The notes under the pieces are model-generated. The model searched no databases and had not been told where the DNA came from. It saw only the letters and a list, made by a program, of their open reading frames with translations. Of a DNA stretch of 64,000 nucleotides, positions 40,560 through 48,868 are shown piece after piece. The stretch comes from Chthonobacter rhizosphaerae. GTDB lineage: Bacteria > Pseudomonadota > Alphaproteobacteria > Rhizobiales > Pleomorphomonadaceae. The position numbers were made by a program, and so were the translations under genes. Numbering within the stretch: position 1 is the stretch's first letter; every line of letters begins with the position of its first letter. Location: positions 1 to 64,000 of the forward strand of contig NZ_JACDIS010000006.1 of assembly GCF_013839525.1 (NCBI RefSeq), in the 5' to 3' direction.

Positions 40560-41672
40560 TCATGAATATGCGGTCGCGCGCAGCGCCTCCTCGTCCGGGC
40601 GGTAGCCGAGACCGGGCGCGTCGCCGAGATGGATCCAGCCGTCCCGATCGACGGCGAGCGGCTCGGCCATCATGAAGTCGCGCCGCGCCAGGCTCCATTC
40701 CGGGGGATCGTATGGGAATTCCAGGAAGGGCGCATCGGAAAGCGCGGCGGTCAGGTGGGCATTGGCGGCGACGCCCATGCCGTTGGTCCAGGTGTGCGGC
40801 GTGAAGGCCACGTTGTGCTCCTGCGCCATCAGGGCGACCCGGCGAAGGCCGGTGATGCCCCCGACGAGCGCCGCGTCCGGCTGCAGCACGTCGAGGCAGC
40901 CGTCGCGGACGAGATCGCGGAAGGCGGTGAGCTCTCGCGTCATCTCGCCGCCGGCGATGCGCACGTCCACCGCCTCGCGCAGGCGGCGCATGCCCTCGCG
41001 GTCGGCCCGGTGGAGCGGTTCCTCCATCCAGTAGACCGCGAGGCGCTCCAGTTCGCGCGCCACCTGGAGGGCGTCCTTGAAGGTCCAGGGCGCCACCGTG
41101 TCCCAGGGCATCCGCCAGCCCTGGTTGCAGTCCACCATCAGGGTGAGGCGGTCGCCCACGCGGGCGCGGACCGCCTCCAGCGCCCGGATGTCGTCCTGCC
41201 AGCGGCCCCGCTGGAAGCGGATCTTCATGGCGGGAAAGCCCTCGCCGATGAAGCGCTCCGCCGTGTCCGCCATGGCGGACGGGTCGCGGAGCGTGCCGGA
41301 CGACGCATAGGCGCGCACCTTGTCGTTGAGGCCGCCGAGGAGCTTCCACACCGGCTGGCCGGTGATCTTTCCGGCGAGATCCCAGAGCGCCAGGTCGAGC
41401 GGCCAGGAGCGGCCGTAGTGGAAGTCGAGGTGCGACAGCACCCGGTAGTGCCGCTCGATGCGAAGCGGATCCTCGCCGACGAACAGGTGCTCGTGGCCGG
41501 CGAAGCCGAGCATCAGGTCGCCGGACGCGACACCTTCGTGGCCGTCGTCGGTGAGGACGCGCACCACCGTCGCGTCGAAGTGGGTGCGCGGGCGCGAGTC
41601 CCACGAGGCCACGAACGGCGGGTCCAGCGGCAGCCGGTGGTGGGAGATCTCGATGCGGTCAATCTTGGTCAC
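40560..41672 (-). CDS. Enolase-superfamily enzyme, mandelate racemase subgroup
   Basis: 370 aa from a GTG at 41672. The barrel carries metal ligands Asp181 (MVDCNQGW), Glu217 (YWMEEPLH) and Glu243 (GGEMTRELTAF), the Asp266-His293 dyad (LQPDAAL, FTPHTWTNG) and Lys150 in K-x-R form (AMKIRF). This is the mandelate racemase/acid-sugar dehydratase arrangement, so it abstracts a proton next to a carboxylate, giving racemisation or dehydration. The substrate is unknown. It is not the two-lysine type found in hydroxyproline-betaine epimerase. It lies 14 bp after the aldehyde dehydrogenase gene, in the same operon. Confidence 0.85.
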   Translation of the reverse strand: MTKIDRIEISHHRLPLDPPFVASWDSRPRTHFDATVVRVLTDDGHEGVASGDLMLGFAGHEHLFVGEDPLRIERHYRVLSHLDFHYGRSWPLDLALWDLAGKITGQPVWKLLGGLNDKVRAYASSGTLRDPSAMADTAERFIGEGFPAMKIRFQRGRWQDDIRALEAVRARVGDRLTLMVDCNQGWRMPWDTVAPWTFKDALQVARELERLAVYWMEEPLHRADREGMRRLREAVDVRIAGGEMTRELTAFRDLVRDGCLDVLQPDAALVGGITGLRRVALMAQEHNVAFTPHTWTNGMGVAANAHLTAALSDAPFLEFPYDPPEWSLARRDFMMAEPLAVDRDGWIHLGDAPGLGYRPDEEALRATAYS

Positions 41673-41686
41673 GAGAGGTTCGCCCG

Positions 41687-43198
41687 TCAGCCGAAATGGG
41701 TCCAGATCGTCTTGAAATCCATGTACTTGTCGATCGCGTGCGGGCTGCGGTCGCGCCCGAAGCCCGACTGCTTGAAGCCGCCGAACGGTGTCGCGAGGCT
41801 CGACCGGTCGTAGCAGTTGACCCACACGGTGCCGGCGCGGATGGCCGACGACAGGCGGTGCGCCTTGCCCATGTCGCGGGTCCAGACCGCGGCGGCGAGG
41901 CCGTAGATGCTGTCGTTGGCGAGGCGGACCGCGTCCGCCTCGTCGTCGAAGGTGAGCACGGTCAGGACCGGGCCGAAGATCTCCTCGCGGGCGACCCGGT
42001 GCTCGGGCTTCACGCCGTCGAGGATGGTGGCCTCCACGTAGGCGCCGCCCGGCAGCGCGTCCACACGGGTGCCGCCGAGGGCGACGCGGGCGCCCTCCCC
42101 CTTGGCGATGGCGACGTAGTCGAGGACGCGGTCGGCGTGGCGCTTCTCCACCAGCGCAGCCATGCGCGAGGCCGGGTCGAGGGCGTGGCCGAGGGTGATG
42201 GTGGCGGCGTGCTCGGCGATCTTGTCGACCAGCGCGTCCTTGATCCGGGCGTCGACGATCACCCGGCTGCCGGCGTGGCAGGTCTCGCCCTGGTTGTAGA
42301 AGATGCCCCAGGCGATGCCGGAGGCGACGGCGTCGAGGTCGCCGCAGTCGGCCAGCACCACGTGCGGGCTCTTGCCGCCGCATTCCAGGGCGACGCGCTT
42401 CATGTTGGAGCGGGCGGAGGCCTCCAGCATCAGCTTGCCGACCTCGGTGGAGCCGGTGAAGGTGATCATGTCCACGTCGCCGTGGCAGGCGAGCGGCGCG
42501 CCGGCGGCTTCGCCGAAGCCGGTGACCACGTTGAGGACGCCGTCGGGAAGGCCGGCGTCGGCGGCGAGCCTGGCGAGGAGGAGAGCCGACAAAGGGCTCT
42601 GCTCAGCCGGCTTCAGGACCACCGAATTGCCGGCGACGAGAGCGGGGCCGAGCTTCCAGGCGGTGATGATCAGCGGATAGTTCCACGGCACGATGGCGCC
42701 CACCACGCCCAGCGGCTCGCGCCGGATCAGCGCCAGGTCCGCCGGCCCGGTCGGGGCGATCTCGTCCACCAGCTTGTCGGCGAACTCGGCGTAATACTGG
42801 ATGCAGTCCGCCGCGAAGGGTGCGTCGACGGCTAGCGAGTCGGAGATGGGCTTGCCGACGTCGAGGGTCTCCAGGAGCGCCAGTTCCTGGGTGTGGGCGC
42901 GGATGAGGTCGGCGAACCGGTGCAGCACGGCCTTGCGCTGCTTCGGCTCCAGGCCGCGCCAGCGCCCGTCCTCGAACGCCGCCCGCGCGCTCGCGACCGC
43001 CCGGTCCACGTCCGCCGCGCCGCCAGCCGCCACCTCCGCCACCACGCGCCCGTCCACCGGCGACACCTTGGCGAAGGTCTCGCCCGACTGGCTGGCGACG
43101 AAGGCGCCGCCGATGAAGTGCGACGCCTCCGGCTTCAGCACGGACGCGGCGGCTTCCCAATCGGCGCGGGTGGCGGGGAAGACGGCGGGCTTGTTCAT
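41687..43198 (-). CDS. Aldehyde dehydrogenase (NAD-dependent)
   Basis: 503 aa, ALDH superfamily, PuuC/betaine-aldehyde type. Catalytic Cys307 (NQGETCHAGSR), general base Glu272 (LECGGKSP), Asn173 (PWNYP). It would oxidise an aldehyde released by the pathway to its acid. ATG at 43198 (NKPAVFPATRADW); the extra 5' codons are unlikely. Confidence 0.93.
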   Translation of the reverse strand: MNKPAVFPATRADWEAAASVLKPEASHFIGGAFVASQSGETFAKVSPVDGRVVAEVAAGGAADVDRAVASARAAFEDGRWRGLEPKQRKAVLHRFADLIRAHTQELALLETLDVGKPISDSLAVDAPFAADCIQYYAEFADKLVDEIAPTGPADLALIRREPLGVVGAIVPWNYPLIITAWKLGPALVAGNSVVLKPAEQSPLSALLLARLAADAGLPDGVLNVVTGFGEAAGAPLACHGDVDMITFTGSTEVGKLMLEASARSNMKRVALECGGKSPHVVLADCGDLDAVASGIAWGIFYNQGETCHAGSRVIVDARIKDALVDKIAEHAATITLGHALDPASRMAALVEKRHADRVLDYVAIAKGEGARVALGGTRVDALPGGAYVEATILDGVKPEHRVAREEIFGPVLTVLTFDDEADAVRLANDSIYGLAAAVWTRDMGKAHRLSSAIRAGTVWVNCYDRSSLATPFGGFKQSGFGRDRSPHAIDKYMDFKTIWTHFG

Positions 43199-43294
43199 CG
43201 GTCGGTCGCTCTGTCGTCGGATGAAGAAAACGAGGTCCGCCCGAGGCATGGACGGGAGCCCTAAGGCCCGGATGGAAGGTCGCGCCGGACGGCG

Positions 43295-44440
43295 CTACGC
43301 CTGCGTCAGCACGCGCTCGGCGAAGACCATCAGGTCGTCGTCGGTCACGGTCCGCGCGTTGGACCGGCGCATCGGCGCGTTCTCCGGCGCGGCCATCTTG
43401 GCGGCGAGCGCCGCAGGCGTGATACCGTCGAAGCCCTCTCCGACGAGCGAGACCTTGACGCCGCTCGCCCGCAGCAGCCGCTCGTAGGCGTGCGCGAGCG
43501 CCGCCGCGCCGCCCGTCTCGCCCATGGCGGCGGCGACGGCGGCGAAGCGGCCGTCGGGGTCCTCCGCGGCGTTCCAGGCGAGCGTCGCCAGCACCGCGAC
43601 GCCGACCGCACGCCCGTGGTGGATGGGTCTCAGCGAGGCGAGCGCATGGCCGATGTTGTGGCCGATGGCGGTACCGGCGTTGTCGATGGCGACGCCCGCC
43701 AGGGCGGCGGCGAGCTGCAGGCCGGCGCGCGCGGTCAGGTCAGCGGGATGCTCCACCGCCCGCAGCAGGTGCCGCGTCACGAGGCCGATCGCCGCGTGGG
43801 CGTAGACGTTGTTGGCGGCGGTGGCGTTCACGTTCGTCGCCGCCTCCATGGCGTGCACGAAGGCGTCGATGCCGGTCGCCGCCGTCAGATGCGCCGGCAG
43901 ACCGACCGTCACCGTCGGGTCGAGGATCACCTCGTCGGCCTTCATCTCGTCGCCCCAGAGCCAGACCTTGGAGCCGTCAGCCAGGCTCAGCACCGACACC
44001 CGCGTGGTCTCCGACCCCGTGCCCGATGTGGTCGGCACGCAGATCTTCGGCAGTGGCTTTGCCGGCAACGGGTTGGCGCAGAGCGCGTAGGCGTCGCACG
44101 AAAGCGTGCCCGGCGCCGCGCAGGCCACCGCCTTGCCGAGGTCGAGCGCCGATCCGCCGCCGAGCGCCACCACCAGCCCGGCACCGCTTTCACGCGCGAG
44201 CGCCGCCGCCGCGTCGGCCGACGCGGTCGTCGGGTCCGACTTGAACGCGTCGAATACGACCGGACGGAGCCCCGCGCCGACCAGCGACGCGATCGCCCGG
44301 TCGGTGATACCGGACGCCTTCAGCCCCGGATCGGCCACCAGCAGCACCGCGCCGCCCGGCGCATGCCGCGCCGCCAGCGTCCCAACCCTGTCGAGCGCCC
44401 CCGCCTCCTGGATCATCCGCGGAACCCGGTCCAGCATCAT
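43295..44440 (-). CDS. Iron-containing alcohol dehydrogenase
   Basis: 381 aa, type III (Fe-ADH). N-terminal NAD domain with ALGGGSALDLGKAVA; PTTSGTGSETTR; metal-binding histidines in GIDAFVHAMEA, GHNIGHAL and RPIHHGRAVGV. Probably interconverts an alcohol and aldehyde of the same pathway as the adjacent aldehyde dehydrogenase. It lies 96 bp upstream of it. Confidence 0.92.
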   Translation of the reverse strand: MMLDRVPRMIQEAGALDRVGTLAARHAPGGAVLLVADPGLKASGITDRAIASLVGAGLRPVVFDAFKSDPTTASADAAAALARESGAGLVVALGGGSALDLGKAVACAAPGTLSCDAYALCANPLPAKPLPKICVPTTSGTGSETTRVSVLSLADGSKVWLWGDEMKADEVILDPTVTVGLPAHLTAATGIDAFVHAMEAATNVNATAANNVYAHAAIGLVTRHLLRAVEHPADLTARAGLQLAAALAGVAIDNAGTAIGHNIGHALASLRPIHHGRAVGVAVLATLAWNAAEDPDGRFAAVAAAMGETGGAAALAHAYERLLRASGVKVSLVGEGFDGITPAALAAKMAAPENAPMRRSNARTVTDDDLMVFAERVLTQA

Positions 44441-44486
44441 CGCCCGTCACTCCCCCAAGTGGCCGTCGTCGATCCAACCCTCAACC

Positions 44487-44606
44487 GTCATCCCGGCGAA
44501 CGCCGGGATCCAACCGCACGCCGTGGCAACCGCGACGTCGCGGCCCGCCCGCACCGGCTTTACCCGTCCGCCCCGTCGGCTGGATCCCGGCGTTCGCCGG
44601 GATGAC
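44487..44606. repeat. Family B palindromes, facing pair
   Basis: GTCATCCCGGCGAACGCCGG at 44487 and its reverse form ending at 44606 face each other across about 70 bp in the 211-bp gap between the flavoprotein and alcohol dehydrogenase genes. Confidence 0.85.
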
Positions 44607-44651
44607 GGGACGGGCGGGGGCAAACTTCGGGGCCGGGCGTCACCCCACCCC

Positions 44652-47126
44652 TCAGGCGCGCAACTTCTTCCCTTCCGGATCGAACAGCGGGTCGTTCGCG
44701 ACGGTCGCGGCGAAGCGCTGGCCGAGGTATTCGATCTCCACGCTTTCGCCCACGGTGGCGAGCGCGACGGGGAGATAGGCGAAGGCGATCATCTTGCGGA
44801 CCGCGTAGCCGTAGTTGGCGCTGGTGACGTAGCCGACCGGGGCGCCGTCCTTCAGGACCGGCTCCTTGCCGAGGGCGACGGCGTCGGCGTCGTCGAGGGT
44901 GAGGCAGCAGAGGCGCGAGGGCACGCCGGCGGCCTTCTGGGCGGCGATGGCGTCGCGGCCGATGAAGTCGCCCTTCTTCATGCTGACCGACCAGCCGAGC
45001 CCGGCCTCGAGGGCCGTCTTGTCGCCGGTGAGGTCGGCGCCGGCGAGGCGGTAGCCCTTCTCGATCCTGAGGCTGTCGAGGGCGCCGATGCCGCAGGCGA
45101 CGAGGCCGTGCGGCTTGCCGGCCTCCACGAGGAGATCCCAGACGGCGCGGCCGTGGGGCGCGGGCACGTAGATCTCGAAGCCGAGCTCGCCGGCGTAGGA
45201 AATGCGGAGCGCCCGCGCCTCCACGTAGCCGATCTGGATCAACCGGGACTTGTAGTAGGGGAGCGCCTCGTCGGAGACGTCGGTCTCGGCGACGGCGGCG
45301 AGGATGTCGCGCGCCTTCGGACCCCAGAGGCCGATGCCGCAGAGCTCGTGGGTGATGTTGCGGAAGCGCAGGACGTCGGACCCGAGGCCCTTGGCGCGGG
45401 CGACCCGCCGCATGTGGGCGAGGTCGGAGAGGCCCGAGCCGGTGCCGGTGAGGATGAGGAACTCGGTCTCGCCGGTGCGGGTGACGACCATGTCGGACAT
45501 CACGCCGCCGCGCTGGTTGAGCATGCAGGTGTAGACCACCTGGCCGACCGGCTTGTCGATGTCGTTGGCGAGCACGTAGTTGAGGAAGGACACGGCCTCC
45601 GGCCCCTCCACCACCAGCTTGGTGAAGGTGGAGACGTCGTAGAGGCCGGCGGCGGAGCGGGTGGCGACGGCCTCCGCCCCCTGGATGGGCGACCACTCGA
45701 TGGCGGACCAGCCCTCGCGCTTCGGCAGGGCGAGGTTGGCGGTGAGGCCGGCGTTCGCCTCGTTCCAGGCCGGACGCTCCCAGCCTGCGACCTCCCAGAA
45801 GTGGGCGCCGTTGGCGAGGTGGCGGTCGTGCATGGGCGAGGTGCGCAGGCCCCGCGCGACCGTGGGCTGCATCATCGGGTGGATGATGTCGTAGACCTCG
45901 CGGTACTGCTGGGAGCCGCGATCGTTGACGTACTTGCGCGTGGTCTGGAAGCGGGCGAAGCGGTTCACGTCCGCCTCGCGGATGTCCACGCCCGGATCGC
46001 CCTCGATCATCCAGTGGGCCATGGACCGGCCGATGCCGGCCGAATGGGTGATCCAGACGCCTTCGCAGACCCAGAAGCCCGGCAGCTCCGCATGCTCGCC
46101 CATGAGGGGCATGCCGTCCGGCGGGAAGGAGAAGATGCCGTTGAACGCATCCGCCTGGGCGGCGCCCTCCACCACCGGGAAGAGGTTCACGGTGGCGCGG
46201 TGGCATTCCTCGAAGTGCTCGGGCGTGAACTCCATGCAGGAGGGCATGCGCGGGGCGAGCTTGAAGGGAAGCAGCGTCTCGGCGTCCACCGGCAGCGGGG
46301 CGTGGCGGTAGTTGCCGATGCCGAACTGGTCGAAGTGCTGGCGGAAGTAGAGCGAGTTGTCCTGGGCGCGGATCAGCGGCATGGCGCTTTCCACCGTGCC
46401 GCCCCGGCTCAGCTCCTTCAGGACGCCGAGCGCCTCGGTCTTCACATACTGGTGCTGCATGGGCTGGAGCGCGATGGGCACGCCGGCGAGCCGGCCGACC
46501 TTCGGGCCCCAGATGCCGGCGCAGCAGAGCACCATCTCGGCCTCGATGCGGCCCTTGGTCGTCACGACGGCGGACACGCGGCCGTTGCGGCGCTCGAACC
46601 CGGTGACCTCCACCTCGCCGTGGAACTCGATGCCGGCGTTCCGGGCGGCGACGCCCATGGCCTCGGCGGCGAGAACCGGCCGGCCGATGCAGTCGTCCGG
46701 CACGTAGAGGCCGCCGAGGATCTTCTTCTCGTCGATGATCGGGATGTGCGTCTTCACCTCGGACGGGCCGAGGATCTCGCCCGGGATGCCCCAGCTCTGC
46801 TGCAGGCCGCGCCGGCGCTTCAGCTCCTGCAGGCGCTCGGGCGTTTCGGCGAGCTCGATGCCGCCGAGGAAGGCGGCGCCGGACTTGCCGTCCACCTCCA
46901 GGCCCGCGAAGGTCTGGATGGTGTAGCGCGCCCAGGTGGACATGGTGCGCGACGTGTTGGTCTGGAACATGCCGCCCGGCGCGTGGCTGGTGGAGCCGCC
47001 GGTGCGGAACAGCGGCCCCTGGTCGATGACCACCACGTCGGTGACGCCGAGCTTCGCCAGGTGATAGGCCGTGGAGGTGCCCGCGATGCCGGCCCCGATG
47101 ATGACGATCCGCGCCCGTTCCCGCAT
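44652..47126 (-). CDS. Dimethylglycine/sarcosine dehydrogenase-like flavoprotein (DAO plus GcvT)
   Basis: 824 aa. N-terminal FAD-dependent DAO domain (VIIGAGIAGTSTAYHL, residues 8-23; GSTSHAPGG keeps the His that binds FAD covalently in this family), then a linker domain, then a C-terminal aminomethyltransferase (GcvT) domain with LGFEIYVPA and LDSLRIEKGYRLAGAD. Such enzymes remove N-methyl groups and pass the formaldehyde unit to tetrahydrofolate. With the Rieske oxygenase it fits stepwise demethylation of a betaine: oxygenase first, this enzyme next. First gene of the cluster. Confidence 0.9.
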   Translation of the reverse strand: MRERARIVIIGAGIAGTSTAYHLAKLGVTDVVVIDQGPLFRTGGSTSHAPGGMFQTNTSRTMSTWARYTIQTFAGLEVDGKSGAAFLGGIELAETPERLQELKRRRGLQQSWGIPGEILGPSEVKTHIPIIDEKKILGGLYVPDDCIGRPVLAAEAMGVAARNAGIEFHGEVEVTGFERRNGRVSAVVTTKGRIEAEMVLCCAGIWGPKVGRLAGVPIALQPMQHQYVKTEALGVLKELSRGGTVESAMPLIRAQDNSLYFRQHFDQFGIGNYRHAPLPVDAETLLPFKLAPRMPSCMEFTPEHFEECHRATVNLFPVVEGAAQADAFNGIFSFPPDGMPLMGEHAELPGFWVCEGVWITHSAGIGRSMAHWMIEGDPGVDIREADVNRFARFQTTRKYVNDRGSQQYREVYDIIHPMMQPTVARGLRTSPMHDRHLANGAHFWEVAGWERPAWNEANAGLTANLALPKREGWSAIEWSPIQGAEAVATRSAAGLYDVSTFTKLVVEGPEAVSFLNYVLANDIDKPVGQVVYTCMLNQRGGVMSDMVVTRTGETEFLILTGTGSGLSDLAHMRRVARAKGLGSDVLRFRNITHELCGIGLWGPKARDILAAVAETDVSDEALPYYKSRLIQIGYVEARALRISYAGELGFEIYVPAPHGRAVWDLLVEAGKPHGLVACGIGALDSLRIEKGYRLAGADLTGDKTALEAGLGWSVSMKKGDFIGRDAIAAQKAAGVPSRLCCLTLDDADAVALGKEPVLKDGAPVGYVTSANYGYAVRKMIAFAYLPVALATVGESVEIEYLGQRFAATVANDPLFDPEGKKLRA

Positions 47127-47294
47127 GGCCCATTCCCCTCGATCACACCGCCGTCTGGCTCGTGGGGACTAAACTCGTGGGAAAGCGAAGGCGGGGAAAG
47201 GACGACGGCGACATGCGGGGGGTGAAACGCGACACGACGTCGGGAACGTTCAAGGGGGGGTGGTGGGGAGGAATTTATGTCGACACGATCCAGC

Positions 47295-47332
47295 CAAGTT
47301 GGCCCACTAGGCTCAAGTTGGCCCGCTAGGCT
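47295..47332. repeat. Tandem 19-bp repeat at island edge
   Basis: Two back-to-back copies of CAAGTTGGCCCRCTAGGCT (47295-47313 and 47314-47332), the second entering the stop codon of the four-TM gene. It marks the edge between the AT-rich insert and the GC-rich flavoprotein upstream region. Confidence 0.85.
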
Positions 47333-47894
47333 AATGATCGGCTGGATCGCTAATGCCCGCGATACGATAAACCGCAAGCGCGGCAGCTATTGTTAAAGTT
47401 ATGCAGTAGGTTAGGAAAAAGTGACCGACAAATGAGATTAACAATCTTGCGTACTCGATTGCCTTATAGATCCTTTCTTTCCAAGCCCCTAATTGGCTAA
47501 GATCTAGACAGTAGTCGAAAACCCCGTCCGCTAGTATCGCCCAAATTACACACAATACCTGAACAAATATGAAATGGTAGAATGTCGCGTTTATTTCATC
47601 TAAATAACTGACCCCTCTGGAATTTTTTACTGATCTCAGAGCCTTTTTGAGTCGTCCGGTCATCAAACTAAATAAAATTGCATAAGATCCGAGGCTGAAA
47701 CCTAGTAAACTCGGAATCATCGAGTAAGTACTCTCTATCCAATCTTGTTGCAGCCAATTCGGATAGCTAAATCCGCTTACAACTATAGCTACAATGAACA
47801 TGGGCGAGCTAAAAATAGCTGCCCAACCACCATACGCGCAGAAATACCTACGCGTTTGCCGCTGAAATGCCTTGAATTGCTCGAGAATGTGCAA
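47331..47894 (-). CDS. Hypothetical four-TM membrane protein, AT-rich insert
   Basis: 187 aa, unrecognised. Four hydrophobic helices at about 24-44, 60-80, 107-127 and 153-178, with a charged loop of some 25 residues between 2 and 3 (KKALRSVKNSRGVSYLDEIN). TTG start at 47894, only 5 nt after the stop of the DUF4747-like gene, with GGA 8 nt upstream; coupled translation is likely. Codons are AT-rich, quite unlike all flanking genes, so it was probably acquired together with its partner. A membrane effector role is possible but unproven. Confidence 0.65.
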   Translation of the reverse strand: MHILEQFKAFQRQTRRYFCAYGGWAAIFSSPMFIVAIVVSGFSYPNWLQQDWIESTYSMIPSLLGFSLGSYAILFSLMTGRLKKALRSVKNSRGVSYLDEINATFYHFIFVQVLCVIWAILADGVFDYCLDLSQLGAWKERIYKAIEYARLLISFVGHFFLTYCITLTIAAALAVYRIAGISDPADH

Positions 47895-47899
47895 ATCAG

Positions 47900-48757
47900 T
47901 TATCCGTCTTTCGCGACTATGCGGCGGAACGCGTTTTCCTCCGACATAACATTCGGATCATATCGGTCCTGCAGTAACTTGGGGTATTCGTTTGTTGACC
48001 GATAAACTGCACCGGTCTCATCGCGTCCTTTGATCTCGACTCCGCCGTTTTCGAGCGCAACTTGGGTAACATTCTTGATACCCTCGTTTATCACGATCGA
48101 CTGCCCTGGCTCAGCATCATACGTCAACACAAGACTTCTTGAATGCGTCTCATGCAAATGGGCTTCGATTTTTGCTTCGAAGTCATCTTCGAAAATGTCA
48201 GAATTTGGTTTTAGTATTGTGATTTTCACTTCATTTATCTTGGCGACGCTAAACAGTTGTGCCAGCCCCTCAGCACTTTGTACGATGGTTATAGTCGCCA
48301 GGTTGTACTTAGCTGTAATATCAAGATTATCAGAAAGCCCTTCGAAAAGGCGTAATGCAGAGGCGGGTGTAAACTGCCGTCCTTTTGTGTACTGCTGGAT
48401 ATATATTCGGTGCTTCTTGGTATCGAATAGAAAATAGAATGATGCAGAATTCGGGTACAGGTTTTCTGGTATAGACAGCCTTGAGATCTGGTTCTCGGTT
48501 GCCTCTTCTAGCTTGTCTGCATCGAACCATGAACCATTTTTGTCGATTCGAGTGAATGCAGTGACCGCTCCAAAGAATGTTCCATCGGACGCGTTCGACG
48601 TATCCAGCATGGAAAGCATCGCATATCTGTCGCCATGAATCCGTACAGGCAGCCTACGCTGATGTAGATCTTTTATGTATTCGGCATAAATGCTTGGCGA
48701 GTGCGGGTGAAGTCTGACATTAAGGATACTCACGGCCATCTTGATTGTGCGCGCCAT
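47900..48757 (-). CDS. DUF4747-like protein, AT-rich insert
   Basis: 285 aa, soluble, no signal or membrane helix. The pattern (SILNVRLHPHSPSIYAEYIK near the start, then VRIHGDRYAML, LYPNSASFYFLFDTKKHRIY, EPGQSIVINEGIKNVTQVAL, VEIKGRDETGAV) matches my memory of DUF4747, a family of unknown function found sporadically. ATG at 48757. It is AT-rich and followed 5 nt later by a four-TM gene. A two-gene mobile unit of cytoplasmic sensor plus membrane protein is the reading I favour; defence against phage is one possibility, with no direct evidence. Confidence 0.7.
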   Translation of the reverse strand: MARTIKMAVSILNVRLHPHSPSIYAEYIKDLHQRRLPVRIHGDRYAMLSMLDTSNASDGTFFGAVTAFTRIDKNGSWFDADKLEEATENQISRLSIPENLYPNSASFYFLFDTKKHRIYIQQYTKGRQFTPASALRLFEGLSDNLDITAKYNLATITIVQSAEGLAQLFSVAKINEVKITILKPNSDIFEDDFEAKIEAHLHETHSRSLVLTYDAEPGQSIVINEGIKNVTQVALENGGVEIKGRDETGAVYRSTNEYPKLLQDRYDPNVMSEENAFRRIVAKDG

Positions 48758-48868
48758 TTCTTTCGCCCCCTGATGGAGACGTCACTATCAGATATCGCGC
48801 ACATCCGTAACTAGCAAACGGGAATGTTCCACAATGTTCACACTCACTGGTGTAGTGTGGATATAAAA

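Noticed and set aside
40560-41672. Assignment as hydroxyproline betaine 2-epimerase (HpbD)
   Set aside because: That enzyme uses two catalytic lysines; this protein has the Asp-His dyad of the mandelate racemase group.
48826-48839. SOS-like box upstream of the DUF4747-like gene
   Set aside because: The two GTTC halves are 6 nt apart, not 7, so it does not meet the LexA consensus.
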